Assembly (NCBI GenBank): GCA_945875845.1
Contig: CAMCMB010000044.1
Coordinates: 1 to 59,917 of the forward strand
Reading direction: 5' to 3'
Length of the DNA stretch: 59,917 nt
Origin: Pirellula staleyi DSM 6068
GTDB taxonomy: Bacteria; Planctomycetota; Planctomycetia; Pirellulales; Pirellulaceae
The notes below the pieces were generated by a model. It saw only the letters and a list, made by a program, of their open reading frames with translations. It was not told the DNA's origin and searched no databases. Below are positions 44,783-53,984 of this stretch, piece by piece; the stretch's first letter is position 1; each line of letters opens with the position of its first letter. The position numbers and the translations under genes are program-made.

Positions 44783-45808
44783 TCAAATGGGCCGCAGCAC
44801 GGATTTCACGACTGCCCCAGTATGCATCTTTTCAAATGCTTCGTGCCACTGCTCGATCGGCCAGACTCCGCCAATGATAGGTCGCACGTCCAATTGCCCG
44901 CTCGCGAGCATCGCGATGACGCGTTCCCAAATTGGCCAGTAGTGGCTAAAGCTCCCTTGTAAGCGGACGTTCTTTTGTACTAGTTGATCCAAATTAAAGC
45001 CTAAGGGTTGAGGGCCCCAACCGACTTTGCTAATCCAACCGGCTGGCCGAACCAAGTTAAGAGCAATTTTAAGTGTGATGCTTGCGCCTGCCGCATCGAT
45101 GACTCCATCGGCTCCCAATCCATCTCGTTCCATGGCCCAATCTTTCGCGTCGCCAATGATGGCCTCGCATCCATACTGTTTGGCAATTTCTAAACGATGA
45201 CGGTCCGCTTCAAGTCCCACCAAGGCAACTTCAGCTCCACACAGTCGAGCCATTGCAGCGCATAAGATTCCGATCGTCCCTGGACCCAATACAATGATTC
45301 TGTCACCAGGCTCGATGTGCGCATTCTTGACGACAGCGTTATAAGCAACACAACACGGTTCGGTCAGGCACGCATATTCGAAGGGGAGCCGGTCGGGGAC
45401 ATGATGCAAGATGCGGGAGGGGACTCGAACAAATCGAGTCATCGCCCCGTTGACCCCGTATCCAAAACCTTTGCGAGTTGGGTCCAGGTTATACATTCCG
45501 CGACGGGACATCGGGTTGTTGGAATCGATGATCGCCGCAGTTTCGCTAACCACTCGGTCTCCTTCTCGCCAGCCTTCGACCCTCGGTCCAACTTGGGCAA
45601 TTGTGCCGCCGAACTCATGGCCTAGGACGACTGGATAATTCACGGGCCAGGAATGATCTGCGGTCCATTGATGCAGATCGCTGCCACAAACGCCGACGTT
45701 GGCGACTTCGAGCAAAACATCCTCATCACCGATCGTCGGGCATTCGATTTCACGGATCTCGACGGAACCTTTTTCAGGCGAGTAGTTGACAACGGCGGCA
45801 GATTTCAT
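44783..45808 (-). CDS. Zinc-dependent medium-chain alcohol dehydrogenase
   Basis: 341 residues. Catalytic zinc ligands are C41 (VCGSD), H64/E65 (GHEFGG) and the Glu/Cys in CLTEPCCV. The NAD(P)-binding Rossmann motif is VLGPGTIGILCA, followed by LVGLEADRHRLEIA. The loop that carries the four-Cys structural zinc in many relatives has none here. The context (47 bp after a hexulose-phosphate-synthase-like gene) suggests a polyol or sugar-phosphate-related alcohol, but the substrate is open. Confidence 0.88.
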   Translation of the reverse strand: MKSAAVVNYSPEKGSVEIREIECPTIGDEDVLLEVANVGVCGSDLHQWTADHSWPVNYPVVLGHEFGGTIAQVGPRVEGWREGDRVVSETAAIIDSNNPMSRRGMYNLDPTRKGFGYGVNGAMTRFVRVPSRILHHVPDRLPFEYACLTEPCCVAYNAVVKNAHIEPGDRIIVLGPGTIGILCAAMARLCGAEVALVGLEADRHRLEIAKQYGCEAIIGDAKDWAMERDGLGADGVIDAAGASITLKIALNLVRPAGWISKVGWGPQPLGFNLDQLVQKNVRLQGSFSHYWPIWERVIAMLASGQLDVRPIIGGVWPIEQWHEAFEKMHTGAVVKSVLRPI

Positions 45809-45855
45809 TTTAGATTAAGTTTGAGATGGTTAGGTTTCGAATACTTGGCAAACGC

Positions 45856-46557
45856 TCACGACGGTGAGGCAACAGTCGATGCGTGGATCTTATCACAAAT
45901 CATTCGAAGCGAGCTTTCGAGGTCTCCCGACGCCGTTTTGAATGCGTCTGCATCGATGGTTAGCGGTGCACCTAGGACGACCAAAGGGGCGCCATAGGCT
46001 GGGCACTCGATGGCCTGTTCCAACGAGAGTCCGCCCACCGCTTGGACAGGGATCCGAACCGCATTGACAACCTCCCGCAGTCGATCGAGCGGACTTGGCA
46101 TCCTCAGCCCGCGAGCCGCAATACCGCGTCGCTCGTCGTATCCGATGTGATGAATGACAAAATCGCAGCCGAGATCCTCTAGCCACTTGGCCCCTTCGAC
46201 CATGTCCGGGCACACCATATTATCCCCCATGACTTGTACGCCAAAGTCCTTTCCTGCCTTCACCACACAACGAATGGTCTCTTCGTGAGCTCGCGCCATC
46301 ACGACGACATGGGTTGCGCCAGCCTGGGCCATCATTTGGGCTTCGAGATATCCACCATCCATAGTTTTGAGATCGGCCACAAGCGGCGTCGTCGGGAACG
46401 CCGCCCGCAAGGCGCGAATGCCATGGAGCCCCTCCGCCAGAATGAGCGGCGTGCCTGCCTCGAGCCAGTCCACTCCAGCCCGCATCGCCATAGCTGCCGT
46501 TTCAAGGGCTTCGTCGATATTCGTCAAGTCAAGGGAGATTTGTACTATGGGTTTCAT
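45856..46557 (-). CDS. Hexulose-6-phosphate synthase-like (HUMPS/OMP decarboxylase superfamily) enzyme
   Basis: 233 residues from the ATG at 46557. The N-terminus VQISLDLTNIDEALE, EAGTPLILAEGL and ADLKTMDGG (D62, K64, D67) match the DxKxxD catalytic array of HPS and 3-keto-gulonate-6-phosphate decarboxylase. IHHIGYDERR and VQAVGGLSLEQ continue the TIM barrel; HPS members have G(T/Y)D and AGG in these places. HPS fixes formaldehyde onto ribulose 5-phosphate; the decarboxylase alternative cannot be excluded. Two Ftr paralogues in this window favour a C1 role. No 6-phospho-3-hexuloisomerase gene is adjacent. The ADH gene follows. Confidence 0.82.
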   Translation of the reverse strand: MKPIVQISLDLTNIDEALETAAMAMRAGVDWLEAGTPLILAEGLHGIRALRAAFPTTPLVADLKTMDGGYLEAQMMAQAGATHVVVMARAHEETIRCVVKAGKDFGVQVMGDNMVCPDMVEGAKWLEDLGCDFVIHHIGYDERRGIAARGLRMPSPLDRLREVVNAVRIPVQAVGGLSLEQAIECPAYGAPLVVLGAPLTIDADAFKTASGDLESSLRMICDKIHASTVASPS

Positions 46558-46736
46558 AATCGTTGTAAATTCGAGAGGATGGTGCAATACGACCATTGGG
46601 CTACACGCCAGCGGTGACGAAGCTTCGTTGTAACGTGAGGGTAACGATGCCATTGGGATAAATCCAGAGGCCTTTCACGACTACGTTTTGCCCTTCGCGA
46701 ATAAATTTGCAGCCTAGACGAAAAAATGCTTGGGTC

Positions 46737-46790
46737 ATCACCGGAGGGCTCGCGCCCTGCCGCTACCATTTGGTGGCGTAACGGCGCAAG
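46737..46790. repeat. Repeat family C, copy 2, overlapping the 3' end of ackA
   Basis: The same TCACCGGAGGGCTCGCGCCC start as copy 1, the CCGCTACC/GGTGGCG inner hairpin and the ACGGCGCAAG end. The last ~17 codons of ackA and its stop lie in this element. Gap between ackA and the downstream gene is 180 bp. Confidence 0.82.
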
Positions 46791-47967
46791 CCAATACCTG
46801 GGTCACCTCGCGAAAGATGGTCACATCCTCCTGCGAGGCGATTACGAAAATTCGACCTAGGGAGCTGGTTGCGGCGATATCCGAATCCGGTTTACATTCG
46901 GCGTTCGCGTCACCATTGAGTTTGAGCCCCAAGCAATCCAAGCCCTCACAGATGGTCGCGCGAATTTCTGCCGAATGCTCGCCTACGCCAGCCGTGAACA
47001 CCAATGCGTCGATGCCCCCCATGGTTACTGCGAAAGAGCCGATCGCCTGTCGAACGCGGTGCGTATAAATACCGACGGCCAGTCGTGCAGCCTCATTCCC
47101 CGCTTTCACTGCAGTCAACACCTGCCGCATATCGCCCGAGATGCCGGATACTCCCAGGAGCCCCGATTCTCGATTGAGCGATGTTTCCACTTGTTGGACC
47201 GTCAAGCCATAGTGGTGCTGCACGTACAATACGATGCTCGGATCGATCGAGCCACAGCGTGTGCCCATCATTAATCCATCGAGAGGTGTGAAGCCCATCG
47301 TCGTATCAACGCACTTGCCGTCTTTTACCGCCGCCACGGAGCAACCATGGCCAAGGTGGCAAATCACGATGCGACGCGGCAGATCCGAAGGGTGAGTAGC
47401 GAGCATTTCTGTGGCTCGTTGGGCACAGTAGGAATGGCTGAGCCCATGGAAACCATAGCGACGGATGCCCCATTCCTGCGTCCATTTTTGCGGCAACGGG
47501 TAGGTATAAGCTTCCGAAGAAAGCGTGGCGTGAAATGCGGTGTCAAACACCGCCACATGATTCATTCCTGGTAAGGCAGCCTCGGCAGCGGCCAGCGTTG
47601 CCATGGCCGGCGGGTTGTGCAAGGGAGCTAAGTCGGTCAGGGCCATTATGCGCTCACGAACTTGTGGAGTAATGCGCACGGAGGTTGTGAATGGTCCACC
47701 ATGAACGACGCGATGCCCGACCGCCATCAACTCCGAACACAGCGTGGTTGGCAGGTCGTCGATGAATCGCTCTACCGCTTTGGCATGCCCACGCCACGAA
47801 ACATCTTCCGTCCGACTACCTCCGTCCGAACTCAAATACTGATAGCGTGTTACCTGGCCTGCCCAATCGGCGGAACCTCGTGCAATCACTTTGCCATCCG
47901 CCACATCCATCACGGTGACTTTCAAGCTACTGGACCCCGCGTTGAGCAAAAGAATTTTCCTCGTCAC
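46738..47967 (-). CDS. ackA: Acetate kinase
   Basis: 409 residues from a GTG at 47967. It opens with TRKILLLNAGSSSLKV. Conserved blocks are GHRVVHGG, APLHNPPAM, VAVFDTAFH, RRYGFHGLSHSYCA, HLGHGCSVAAV, DTTMGFTPLDGLMMGTRCGSIDP and FTAGVGEHS. It interconverts acetate plus ATP and acetyl phosphate. The GTGA overlap with the stop of glgX implies translational coupling. The final ~17 residues (after REVTQVL) come from repeat C and match no family sequence. No phosphotransacetylase or phosphoketolase gene is in view, although either could feed it. Confidence 0.94.
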   Translation of the reverse strand: MTRKILLLNAGSSSLKVTVMDVADGKVIARGSADWAGQVTRYQYLSSDGGSRTEDVSWRGHAKAVERFIDDLPTTLCSELMAVGHRVVHGGPFTTSVRITPQVRERIMALTDLAPLHNPPAMATLAAAEAALPGMNHVAVFDTAFHATLSSEAYTYPLPQKWTQEWGIRRYGFHGLSHSYCAQRATEMLATHPSDLPRRIVICHLGHGCSVAAVKDGKCVDTTMGFTPLDGLMMGTRCGSIDPSIVLYVQHHYGLTVQQVETSLNRESGLLGVSGISGDMRQVLTAVKAGNEAARLAVGIYTHRVRQAIGSFAVTMGGIDALVFTAGVGEHSAEIRATICEGLDCLGLKLNGDANAECKPDSDIAATSSLGRIFVIASQEDVTIFREVTQVLACAVTPPNGSGRARALR

Positions 47968-50024
47968 GCAATCACCGTTTTGCCACTTGCAAACAAAATG
48001 ATGACAGATCGGGCCTCGGCGCGATATGCATTTTCTGAAACCTCTGTCGCTGTTTGCCACGGAACAATGTCGTACGGTGAATCGAGAGCCGTGTCGATCC
48101 AGCGTCTCCAAGTATCGCCTGCCTCTAATTTCGGCAATTCAAAGTTGAGCGGCTCCGAATAGGCGTTCAGAATCCAATAAATCCTCAATTTTTCTAAGCT
48201 GACATCCGCCTCCAGGGCAACGCTATGCGAAGTATCGCTCCAGTCTGGCTGGCCAAGTTTTGTACCGTGCCAAGCCTTGTTCGCGTTCCGGATCAATTCG
48301 GATAAGCATACTCGATTTCGCTCATGTTCGACGCCGCGAAGCAAACGCCTAGCGTTAAGCAGTCTTACAAATCGATGTATCTCGGCATGCTTCTCGATCT
48401 GTGTCCAATCGAACCAGCTAATCTCGTTGTCCTGGCAATAGGCATTGTTGTTACCGCCTTGCGTGCGGCGAACTTCGTCTCCCATTAGAATCATCGGCAT
48501 ACCAAGCGACATCATCGTGACGGTCAAATAGTTCTTGACTAGCCGATTGCGGAGTTTCTCGATCAACGGATCGTCCGTTGGGCCTTCGACACCGCAATTC
48601 CAACTTGCATTGTCATTCGCACCATCCCGATTGCCTTCTCCGTTGGCTTCGTTATGTTTTTCGTTATAGGAGACAAGATCATTGAGTGTGAAACCATCGT
48701 GACAAGTCACAAAGTTGACGCTCTGTTCGACCTCGCGTTCCTCATGGCCGTACAATTCGGGACTGCCAACGATCCGATCGGCCACCCGTCGTAGCGCACC
48801 CGGCTCGCCTCGAAAAAAATTCCGGACGTCGTCGCGAAAGCGACCGTTCCACTCTTTCCATGCGTCCCCCACAAAGCTCCCGACCTGGTACAATCCAACC
48901 GCATCCCAGGCTTCGGCCAACAGTTTTGTCCCTGCGAGTGCTGGGTCGGACTCGATGTCCCAGAGCACCGGCGGATTCGGCAATAGGTGACCCAATGCAT
49001 CTCGGGAAAGAACCGATGCCAAGTCGAAACGAAAGCCATCCACGTGCATCTCTTTCACCCAATGGCGGAGGCTGTCGATGATCATCCTGCGAACAACCGA
49101 ATGATTGGCATTGAGTGTATTCCCGCAACCCGTGTAGTTCGCATAGCGTGCCCCCCCATCTTCGAGAATGTAGTAAGACGGGTTGTCAATTCCCCGAAAA
49201 CTAAGCATGGGACCGGTGTGATCACCCTCGGCTGTGTGATTGAACACAACGTCCAAGATGACTTCAATGCCAGCCCGATGTAGCGCTTTGACCATATCCC
49301 GAAACTCATCGAGTGGACCCAATGGATCTTGACGCGAGGAGTATGCCTGGTGTGGCGCAAAATACGAAATCGGCGAGTACCCCCAATAGTTGGTCTTGCC
49401 CAACGGACAATCGTGCGGGTCGAATTGAAACACGGGGAGCAGTTCTACGGCTGTGATGCCAAGTTCCTGAAGATAGGGTATCTTCTCGATCAGGCCAGCA
49501 TAGGTTCCTCGCTTTTCCTCGCATACGTTGGAACTCGGATGGCGAGTGAAGCCGCGGACGTGCATTTCATAGATAATGGTTCGAGCCGAAGGGAGACGCA
49601 ATGGCAGATCCCCTTCCCAGTCGTATGTGCTGGGATCCACGACAACACTCTTCATCGATGTCGCAGCGTTATCACCGGGTTGGCAGGCAGCCCAACGATC
49701 GTAATGATTCGGAACGACAACGCCCCTGCCATACGGGTCAAGAAGAATTTTGCTAGAGTCGAATCGCAACCCTCTTTCTGGTTCATGGGGCCCTTGTACC
49801 CGATACCCATAAATCTGCCCAGGCTTGACCCCTGGCACGGCAGTGTGCCAGTAGTGGTACGAACGATCGGTGGCCTGGATGGAAATGACACGGGCCGCAA
49901 CGGCATCGTCGACGCGATCAAATAGCAGCAACTCCACTCCCGTTGCGAATCGGGAAAAAAGACTGAAGTTCACGCCGCCATCCACAATCGTAGCGCCAAG
50001 CGGATCGCTGTTACTAGGTTTCAT
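47964..50024 (-). CDS. glgX: Glycogen debranching enzyme (GlgX/isoamylase-type, GH13)
   Basis: 686 residues from the ATG at 50024. N-terminal CBM48 (DPLGATIVDGGVNFSLFS, GYRVQGP), then the GH13 barrel: EMHVRGFTRH, VILDVVFNHTAEGD, DGFRFDLASVL with the nucleophile Asp, LLAEAWDA with the acid/base Glu, and TCHDGFTLNDLVSYN with the third Asp. GDEVRRTQGGNNNAYCQDN is diagnostic for GlgX/TreX. It hydrolyses alpha-1,6 branches of glycogen in the cytoplasm. ackA is coupled downstream by a 4-bp overlap. No clear Shine-Dalgarno; short GTAGGGA direct repeats lie just upstream. Confidence 0.95.
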   Translation of the reverse strand: MKPSNSDPLGATIVDGGVNFSLFSRFATGVELLLFDRVDDAVAARVISIQATDRSYHYWHTAVPGVKPGQIYGYRVQGPHEPERGLRFDSSKILLDPYGRGVVVPNHYDRWAACQPGDNAATSMKSVVVDPSTYDWEGDLPLRLPSARTIIYEMHVRGFTRHPSSNVCEEKRGTYAGLIEKIPYLQELGITAVELLPVFQFDPHDCPLGKTNYWGYSPISYFAPHQAYSSRQDPLGPLDEFRDMVKALHRAGIEVILDVVFNHTAEGDHTGPMLSFRGIDNPSYYILEDGGARYANYTGCGNTLNANHSVVRRMIIDSLRHWVKEMHVDGFRFDLASVLSRDALGHLLPNPPVLWDIESDPALAGTKLLAEAWDAVGLYQVGSFVGDAWKEWNGRFRDDVRNFFRGEPGALRRVADRIVGSPELYGHEEREVEQSVNFVTCHDGFTLNDLVSYNEKHNEANGEGNRDGANDNASWNCGVEGPTDDPLIEKLRNRLVKNYLTVTMMSLGMPMILMGDEVRRTQGGNNNAYCQDNEISWFDWTQIEKHAEIHRFVRLLNARRLLRGVEHERNRVCLSELIRNANKAWHGTKLGQPDWSDTSHSVALEADVSLEKLRIYWILNAYSEPLNFELPKLEAGDTWRRWIDTALDSPYDIVPWQTATEVSENAYRAEARSVIILFASGKTVIA

Positions 50025-50084
50025 CAAGGGCAAAGTAGGGAGTAGGGAGTAGGAATTTCAGATTTCAGATTTGAGAGCTAAAAG

Positions 50085-53024
50085 CTAAAAGGGGTCACCC
50101 CGGCTTGATCCTTTGGGACCGGGTGGAAGGTGTTCGAGAAGGTACCTTGTCATGAGCATTCGCATGTGGACTTCCGTCCCTTTTCCTTCCCGCAGCCCGT
50201 GGTCGCGGTTGGGGTAGGCCATGTAATCGAAGGGTTTGCCGAGTTCAATGAGACGGTCCACTAACCCCTCGATGATCGGTAAGTGCGTGTTGGTCTCACC
50301 GGTTCCGTGAATGATCAACAAATCGCCTCGCAGCCCTTCCGCAAAGTTGATGGCCGCAGCTTGCTGATAACCGTCTGGGTTCTCCGCTCGCGTACGCATG
50401 TAGATTTCCTGAAACCACGCGTTGTAAAGATGCGGCTGCGGCTTGGCAGCAACGGCGATTCCGACATGGTAGAGATCGGGTCGGCGAAACATCGCGTTGA
50501 GTGTGTTCGAGCCGCCACCGCTCCAGCCCCATATTCCCACTCGGGACAGGTCCACACAAGGACAAGTGCGGGCGAGTTCGATTAAGCCCTTGGCTTGCTC
50601 TTCGGTGGATAACGGGCCGAGGCTTCCAAAGACGGCACGGCGCCAAGCAGCACCCTTGGGCGCCGGTGTCCCTCGATTGTCTATCGAAACAACAAGATAG
50701 CCAAGGTCGGCTAGCATGCGATGAAACATAGAGTGATTCTGCCCGCCGCGCCAGTCATCCAGGACCGTTTGCCCATGTGGCTCACCATACACAAACACGA
50801 ACACCGGATATTTCTGCGACGCGTCAAAATCGCGTGGCTTGATCATCCAGGCGTCCATCACTACCCCGCCACCAATATCCACTTGAATAAACTCCGTCGG
50901 GCGAACAATCAATGGCTTCACTCGCTCTCGGACCTTTGCATTATCTTCCAAAACACGCATGACGCGGTGCGCTGGCAACTGTACCAAATCGATGACCGGC
51001 GGCGAGTCGAACGTGGAGTAGGTGTGAAACGCCCACTGACCACTGGGTGAGAATTGATAGCTATGCGTGCCCGGCTGGTTTTCCGGAGTCAGTCGCTGAG
51101 TTGCTGCGGATCCGTCTAATGGAACGCGATAGAGGTATCTTTGCGTGGCGTTATCGGGCGATGCCAAAAACGTGAACCACCCGTTCTTCTTATCTGACTC
51201 ATCGACTGGACCACGATCCGTAATATCGTATTCGCCTACGGTAATCTGTTTCTTCGTCATGCCATCTCGCGAAAGTTGAAACGCATGACGCCAGCCGTCT
51301 TGTTCGCTCAACAGAACGAACGCTTCTCCACCCTGAATCCAGTCCACTCCAGCATTCGTACCAAAGCTGGAATCGACCCACGCGCGGTCCGACTCCTGAT
51401 AGGCCGTCACCGTTTTGCCTGTCCGTACATTGGCGATCAGAAACGAGCGCGCATCGCGGCCCCGACTGAGCAACTCGATCAGCAATTCGTCCGAATGGCT
51501 CGCCCATTGGACGGTTTGAAGATAGAAATCACCCGGTCTAGCGGGTAGATCGATCCACTGAGTTTCACCCCCTGCGGCTTCGACAACACCCACTCGAAGT
51601 GAGGCGATCGTTTCGCCGACTCGCGCAAAGCCATCCTGGCGGACAGACGGGTAACTCGGATCGGTAGGCAGAATGACCGAGCGCCGAGGAACTTTGGACT
51701 CATCCGTCTGAATGTATGCGATTTTTGTAGAATCCGGACTCCAAACTTCGCGTCCGTTGTGAATGGTTTGGACGTTTTCGCTGGCCGTCAGCCGCGTAGA
51801 CGTCCCCTTCTCGATGTCGACCACATGGATATTGGATTCGCGATGAAACAGAATCTTGCTTCCATCGGGTGAGAATGGCTGCGCCCAGGAAAGGCCGCCC
51901 AGCTCAGCCTTGACCCGCTGCAGCTCGGCTGACTGCGAATCGAATAGATAGTGGCCTTCTGAACCGCGCTGGTCTGAGTCCACTCGCAAAAGAAATTTTG
52001 CACCGTTGGGCGATTCCGAAAACTGACGAATCCGCAGTCGATCTTTGGACTCAGGCGCAACCATTTGTTCTGAAGCAATCAATACGGAACGCTTGCCGGT
52101 GGCGCAATCGTATTTCACCAACTCCGGCGAATCCGACCGCGGGTTCTCCAAGCGTAAGTAGCCCGTACTATCGCGCGACCATGTTGCTTCGAAAGGTGCT
52201 GCAGCAAACTCTCGGCGCTCGTAAATCGCTTTGAGACGTGATTCCGCTTCCATGAGTTGCTTCGCCTTATCAAGCGGCTTTGTGACTTGCGCCGTTTCAT
52301 CGGGTGTTCCCACTACCTGCCACAGCTTTGTTAACAAGGCGAACATTTCCGGATCATGCCGTTTTAGCTCTGCACGCGTGTACGGATAGAAGTCATTGAC
52401 GCTGAAAAATGCCTCCGATGTCTCGGAAAAATACTCCATCGCCGTTGTCATCGCGTAGGCACGGTCCAACCGTGTGCGGCCCTCGGAGTCTCGGCGTTCA
52501 ACCGAATCGTATTTGCCGCTTGATTTGGCCTTGTCGTAGGCCGCCTTGATTTCCGGATTCGAAAACCCGCGAGGCAGAACGCGATTGTGATAGGCGTGGG
52601 CCAGCTCGTGCAGGACAAAATTCGGCATGCGTCGCGTCTCGGCTTCGAAAACGCGGATGTTCGTGAACTCCACTCCCTTGGCCATGCCAGGATCGCGGCC
52701 GTTGTTTCGTAGCCAGCCCGCATCGGGATGAAACTCTGCCGAAGGCCCAATGCCGGGATACTGAACGGAGAAATACAACGGAACTTTCTTGAGTTCCACC
52801 ACGACTGGCTGTGGCACAACGCGGATAATCTCCTCCAGTTGTGCTCGAAGCAGTTCGAGAGCTCGCTTTGTGTCCTCGGCTTGGTCGGTCAGCAGTTCGG
52901 GAGCAATATGCACCGTCCAACCCAAGACATTGCGGGTCTGAGGATTGTCCACCGCATCCTGGCTGTACGCGAAAGCGCACGCTAGCAGGAGTGGTGAAAT
53001 GAGAAGTGCAATCGAGCTATTCAT
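50085..53024 (-). CDS. Fusion of a zincin-type metallopeptidase-like domain and an S9 (DPP IV-type) peptidase
   Basis: 979 residues from the ATG at 53024. Signal peptide (1-21, ending FAYSQ), then a ~215-residue domain with HELAH (139-143) and EYFSETSEAFF (about 197-207), the HExxH plus downstream Glu of a zinc metallopeptidase. This leads into a DPP IV-type propeller (about 300-690, e.g. WSPDSTKIAYIQ) and an alpha/beta hydrolase domain. GWSGGGS places the nucleophile at S835 and NRDHGL the His at H942. The position of the usual catalytic Asp (HGTxDDN) reads HGTGETN, Glu at 910. It would cleave peptides outside the cytoplasm. An ORF start at 53153 has no support. Confidence 0.85.
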   Translation of the reverse strand: MNSSIALLISPLLLACAFAYSQDAVDNPQTRNVLGWTVHIAPELLTDQAEDTKRALELLRAQLEEIIRVVPQPVVVELKKVPLYFSVQYPGIGPSAEFHPDAGWLRNNGRDPGMAKGVEFTNIRVFEAETRRMPNFVLHELAHAYHNRVLPRGFSNPEIKAAYDKAKSSGKYDSVERRDSEGRTRLDRAYAMTTAMEYFSETSEAFFSVNDFYPYTRAELKRHDPEMFALLTKLWQVVGTPDETAQVTKPLDKAKQLMEAESRLKAIYERREFAAAPFEATWSRDSTGYLRLENPRSDSPELVKYDCATGKRSVLIASEQMVAPESKDRLRIRQFSESPNGAKFLLRVDSDQRGSEGHYLFDSQSAELQRVKAELGGLSWAQPFSPDGSKILFHRESNIHVVDIEKGTSTRLTASENVQTIHNGREVWSPDSTKIAYIQTDESKVPRRSVILPTDPSYPSVRQDGFARVGETIASLRVGVVEAAGGETQWIDLPARPGDFYLQTVQWASHSDELLIELLSRGRDARSFLIANVRTGKTVTAYQESDRAWVDSSFGTNAGVDWIQGGEAFVLLSEQDGWRHAFQLSRDGMTKKQITVGEYDITDRGPVDESDKKNGWFTFLASPDNATQRYLYRVPLDGSAATQRLTPENQPGTHSYQFSPSGQWAFHTYSTFDSPPVIDLVQLPAHRVMRVLEDNAKVRERVKPLIVRPTEFIQVDIGGGVVMDAWMIKPRDFDASQKYPVFVFVYGEPHGQTVLDDWRGGQNHSMFHRMLADLGYLVVSIDNRGTPAPKGAAWRRAVFGSLGPLSTEEQAKGLIELARTCPCVDLSRVGIWGWSGGGSNTLNAMFRRPDLYHVGIAVAAKPQPHLYNAWFQEIYMRTRAENPDGYQQAAAINFAEGLRGDLLIIHGTGETNTHLPIIEGLVDRLIELGKPFDYMAYPNRDHGLREGKGTEVHMRMLMTRYLLEHLPPGPKGSSRGDPF

Positions 53025-53251
53025 GTGGCAATGTTTATTAGAATACGGGTTTTCGAGAAATGGATCTTGCGATGCAACTTCGTGAGTGGGCCATGCATTT
53101 TCACAATTCGCAACCGAGGAAGGCCTCGCTGGCCTTCGGATCCATTGAATCATAGTGGTTTTCCGTGTTGCTTTGACGCACCGGTTACGAAAAAAAATGT
53201 AGATTCCCTACACGTGCACAATGGGTGCGGCAATCATGAAAAGTTATGGCT

Positions 53252-53776
53252 TCAGCCAACGAAAAACAATCGGTAAAAAAGGTCGAATATTTCGAGGTAG
53301 GCATTTCCCCATGCTTCCTCTCGAAAGTAGGCGGTTCCAAGATTCGGCGAGCCAATGAATGGTCGCAGTACCCAGCGAAGGGCACGGCCAAAATCCGCAT
53401 GCAATCCCAACATCGTATTTGCTACATAAAAGCTTGGTAAACTCAGCGCGAAGGTTGCCAGTAGCAAGAAAGGGACCTTGGTTGCCGAATAGAGTGCTTG
53501 CCTTGGCCGAATCGCAGAAATCGATTCGGCATAGCTTCCCATGACCGCACCATAACCAAGTCCGCAGACTACCATCAAGCAAAGGATTGCAATGTTGAGA
53601 AGGACCGCACGTTTCGCGGCCAGAAACCAGGAAAATTCTAAGTCAGGAGAACCAATAAAGGGTCTCAGCACCCAACTCATTTGCGCGCCGACGACGGCAA
53701 ACACGAAGACCCAAACTCGAAAGATGGTGTAGGAGGTCGATTGGGCTGGTCGACCAAGGCCTGTGGGAGGAACCAT
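53252..53776 (-). CDS. Small membrane protein with two WVLRPFIGSP motifs, possibly a rearranged remnant
   Basis: 174 residues, three to four hydrophobic spans. WVLRPFIGSP occurs twice (about residues 35 and 134). The middle (ALYSATKVPFLLLATFALSL) and the second motif followed by REEAWGNAYLEIF resemble a membrane family of planctomycetes and myxobacteria in which these two parts are separated by ~100 residues; here they are nearly joined. The first copy of the motif, normally C-terminal, sits at the N-terminus. This looks like a deletion or fusion of two paralogous copies. Family recall is from memory, so identity is tentative. Start choice is uncertain. Confidence 0.55.
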   Translation of the reverse strand: MVPPTGLGRPAQSTSYTIFRVWVFVFAVVGAQMSWVLRPFIGSPDLEFSWFLAAKRAVLLNIAILCLMVVCGLGYGAVMGSYAESISAIRPRQALYSATKVPFLLLATFALSLPSFYVANTMLGLHADFGRALRWVLRPFIGSPNLGTAYFREEAWGNAYLEIFDLFYRLFFVG

Positions 53777-53858
53777 TTCCGGCGCAATTTTTTCTTGGCT
53801 GTTGTCATCTCGGTTCGGAGGTGCATCGATTGCGGTTGCGTGATCGCCAAGTGAGCAT

Positions 53859-53984
53859 TGAAATCGATTTCTATTAAGTTTTGGATTCGAAATAGCACGA
53901 ATATGCAGAGTATTCGTGGTGGTTCTCGATTCTAACTTGGAGCCGATCGAAAACCATATCCAGACTCAGAAGAATCTCAGAGTC
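53859..53984. repeat. Direct repeat E, left copy
   Basis: About 125 bp, roughly three-quarters identical to 59359-59484 in the same orientation. Shared blocks include TCGATTTCTAT, GCAGAGT, TAACTTGGA, AAAACCATATCC and AATCTCAGAGTC. It lies upstream of the PSD1/DUF1501 gene pair, in the 738-bp gap between 53776 and 54515. That gap also holds the split repeat D with its inserted element; no gene is evident. Confidence 0.75.

Noticed and set aside
48707-49283. Several ORFs overlapping glgX on both strands
   Set aside because: All lie within the highly conserved GH13 coding region and are shadow frames.
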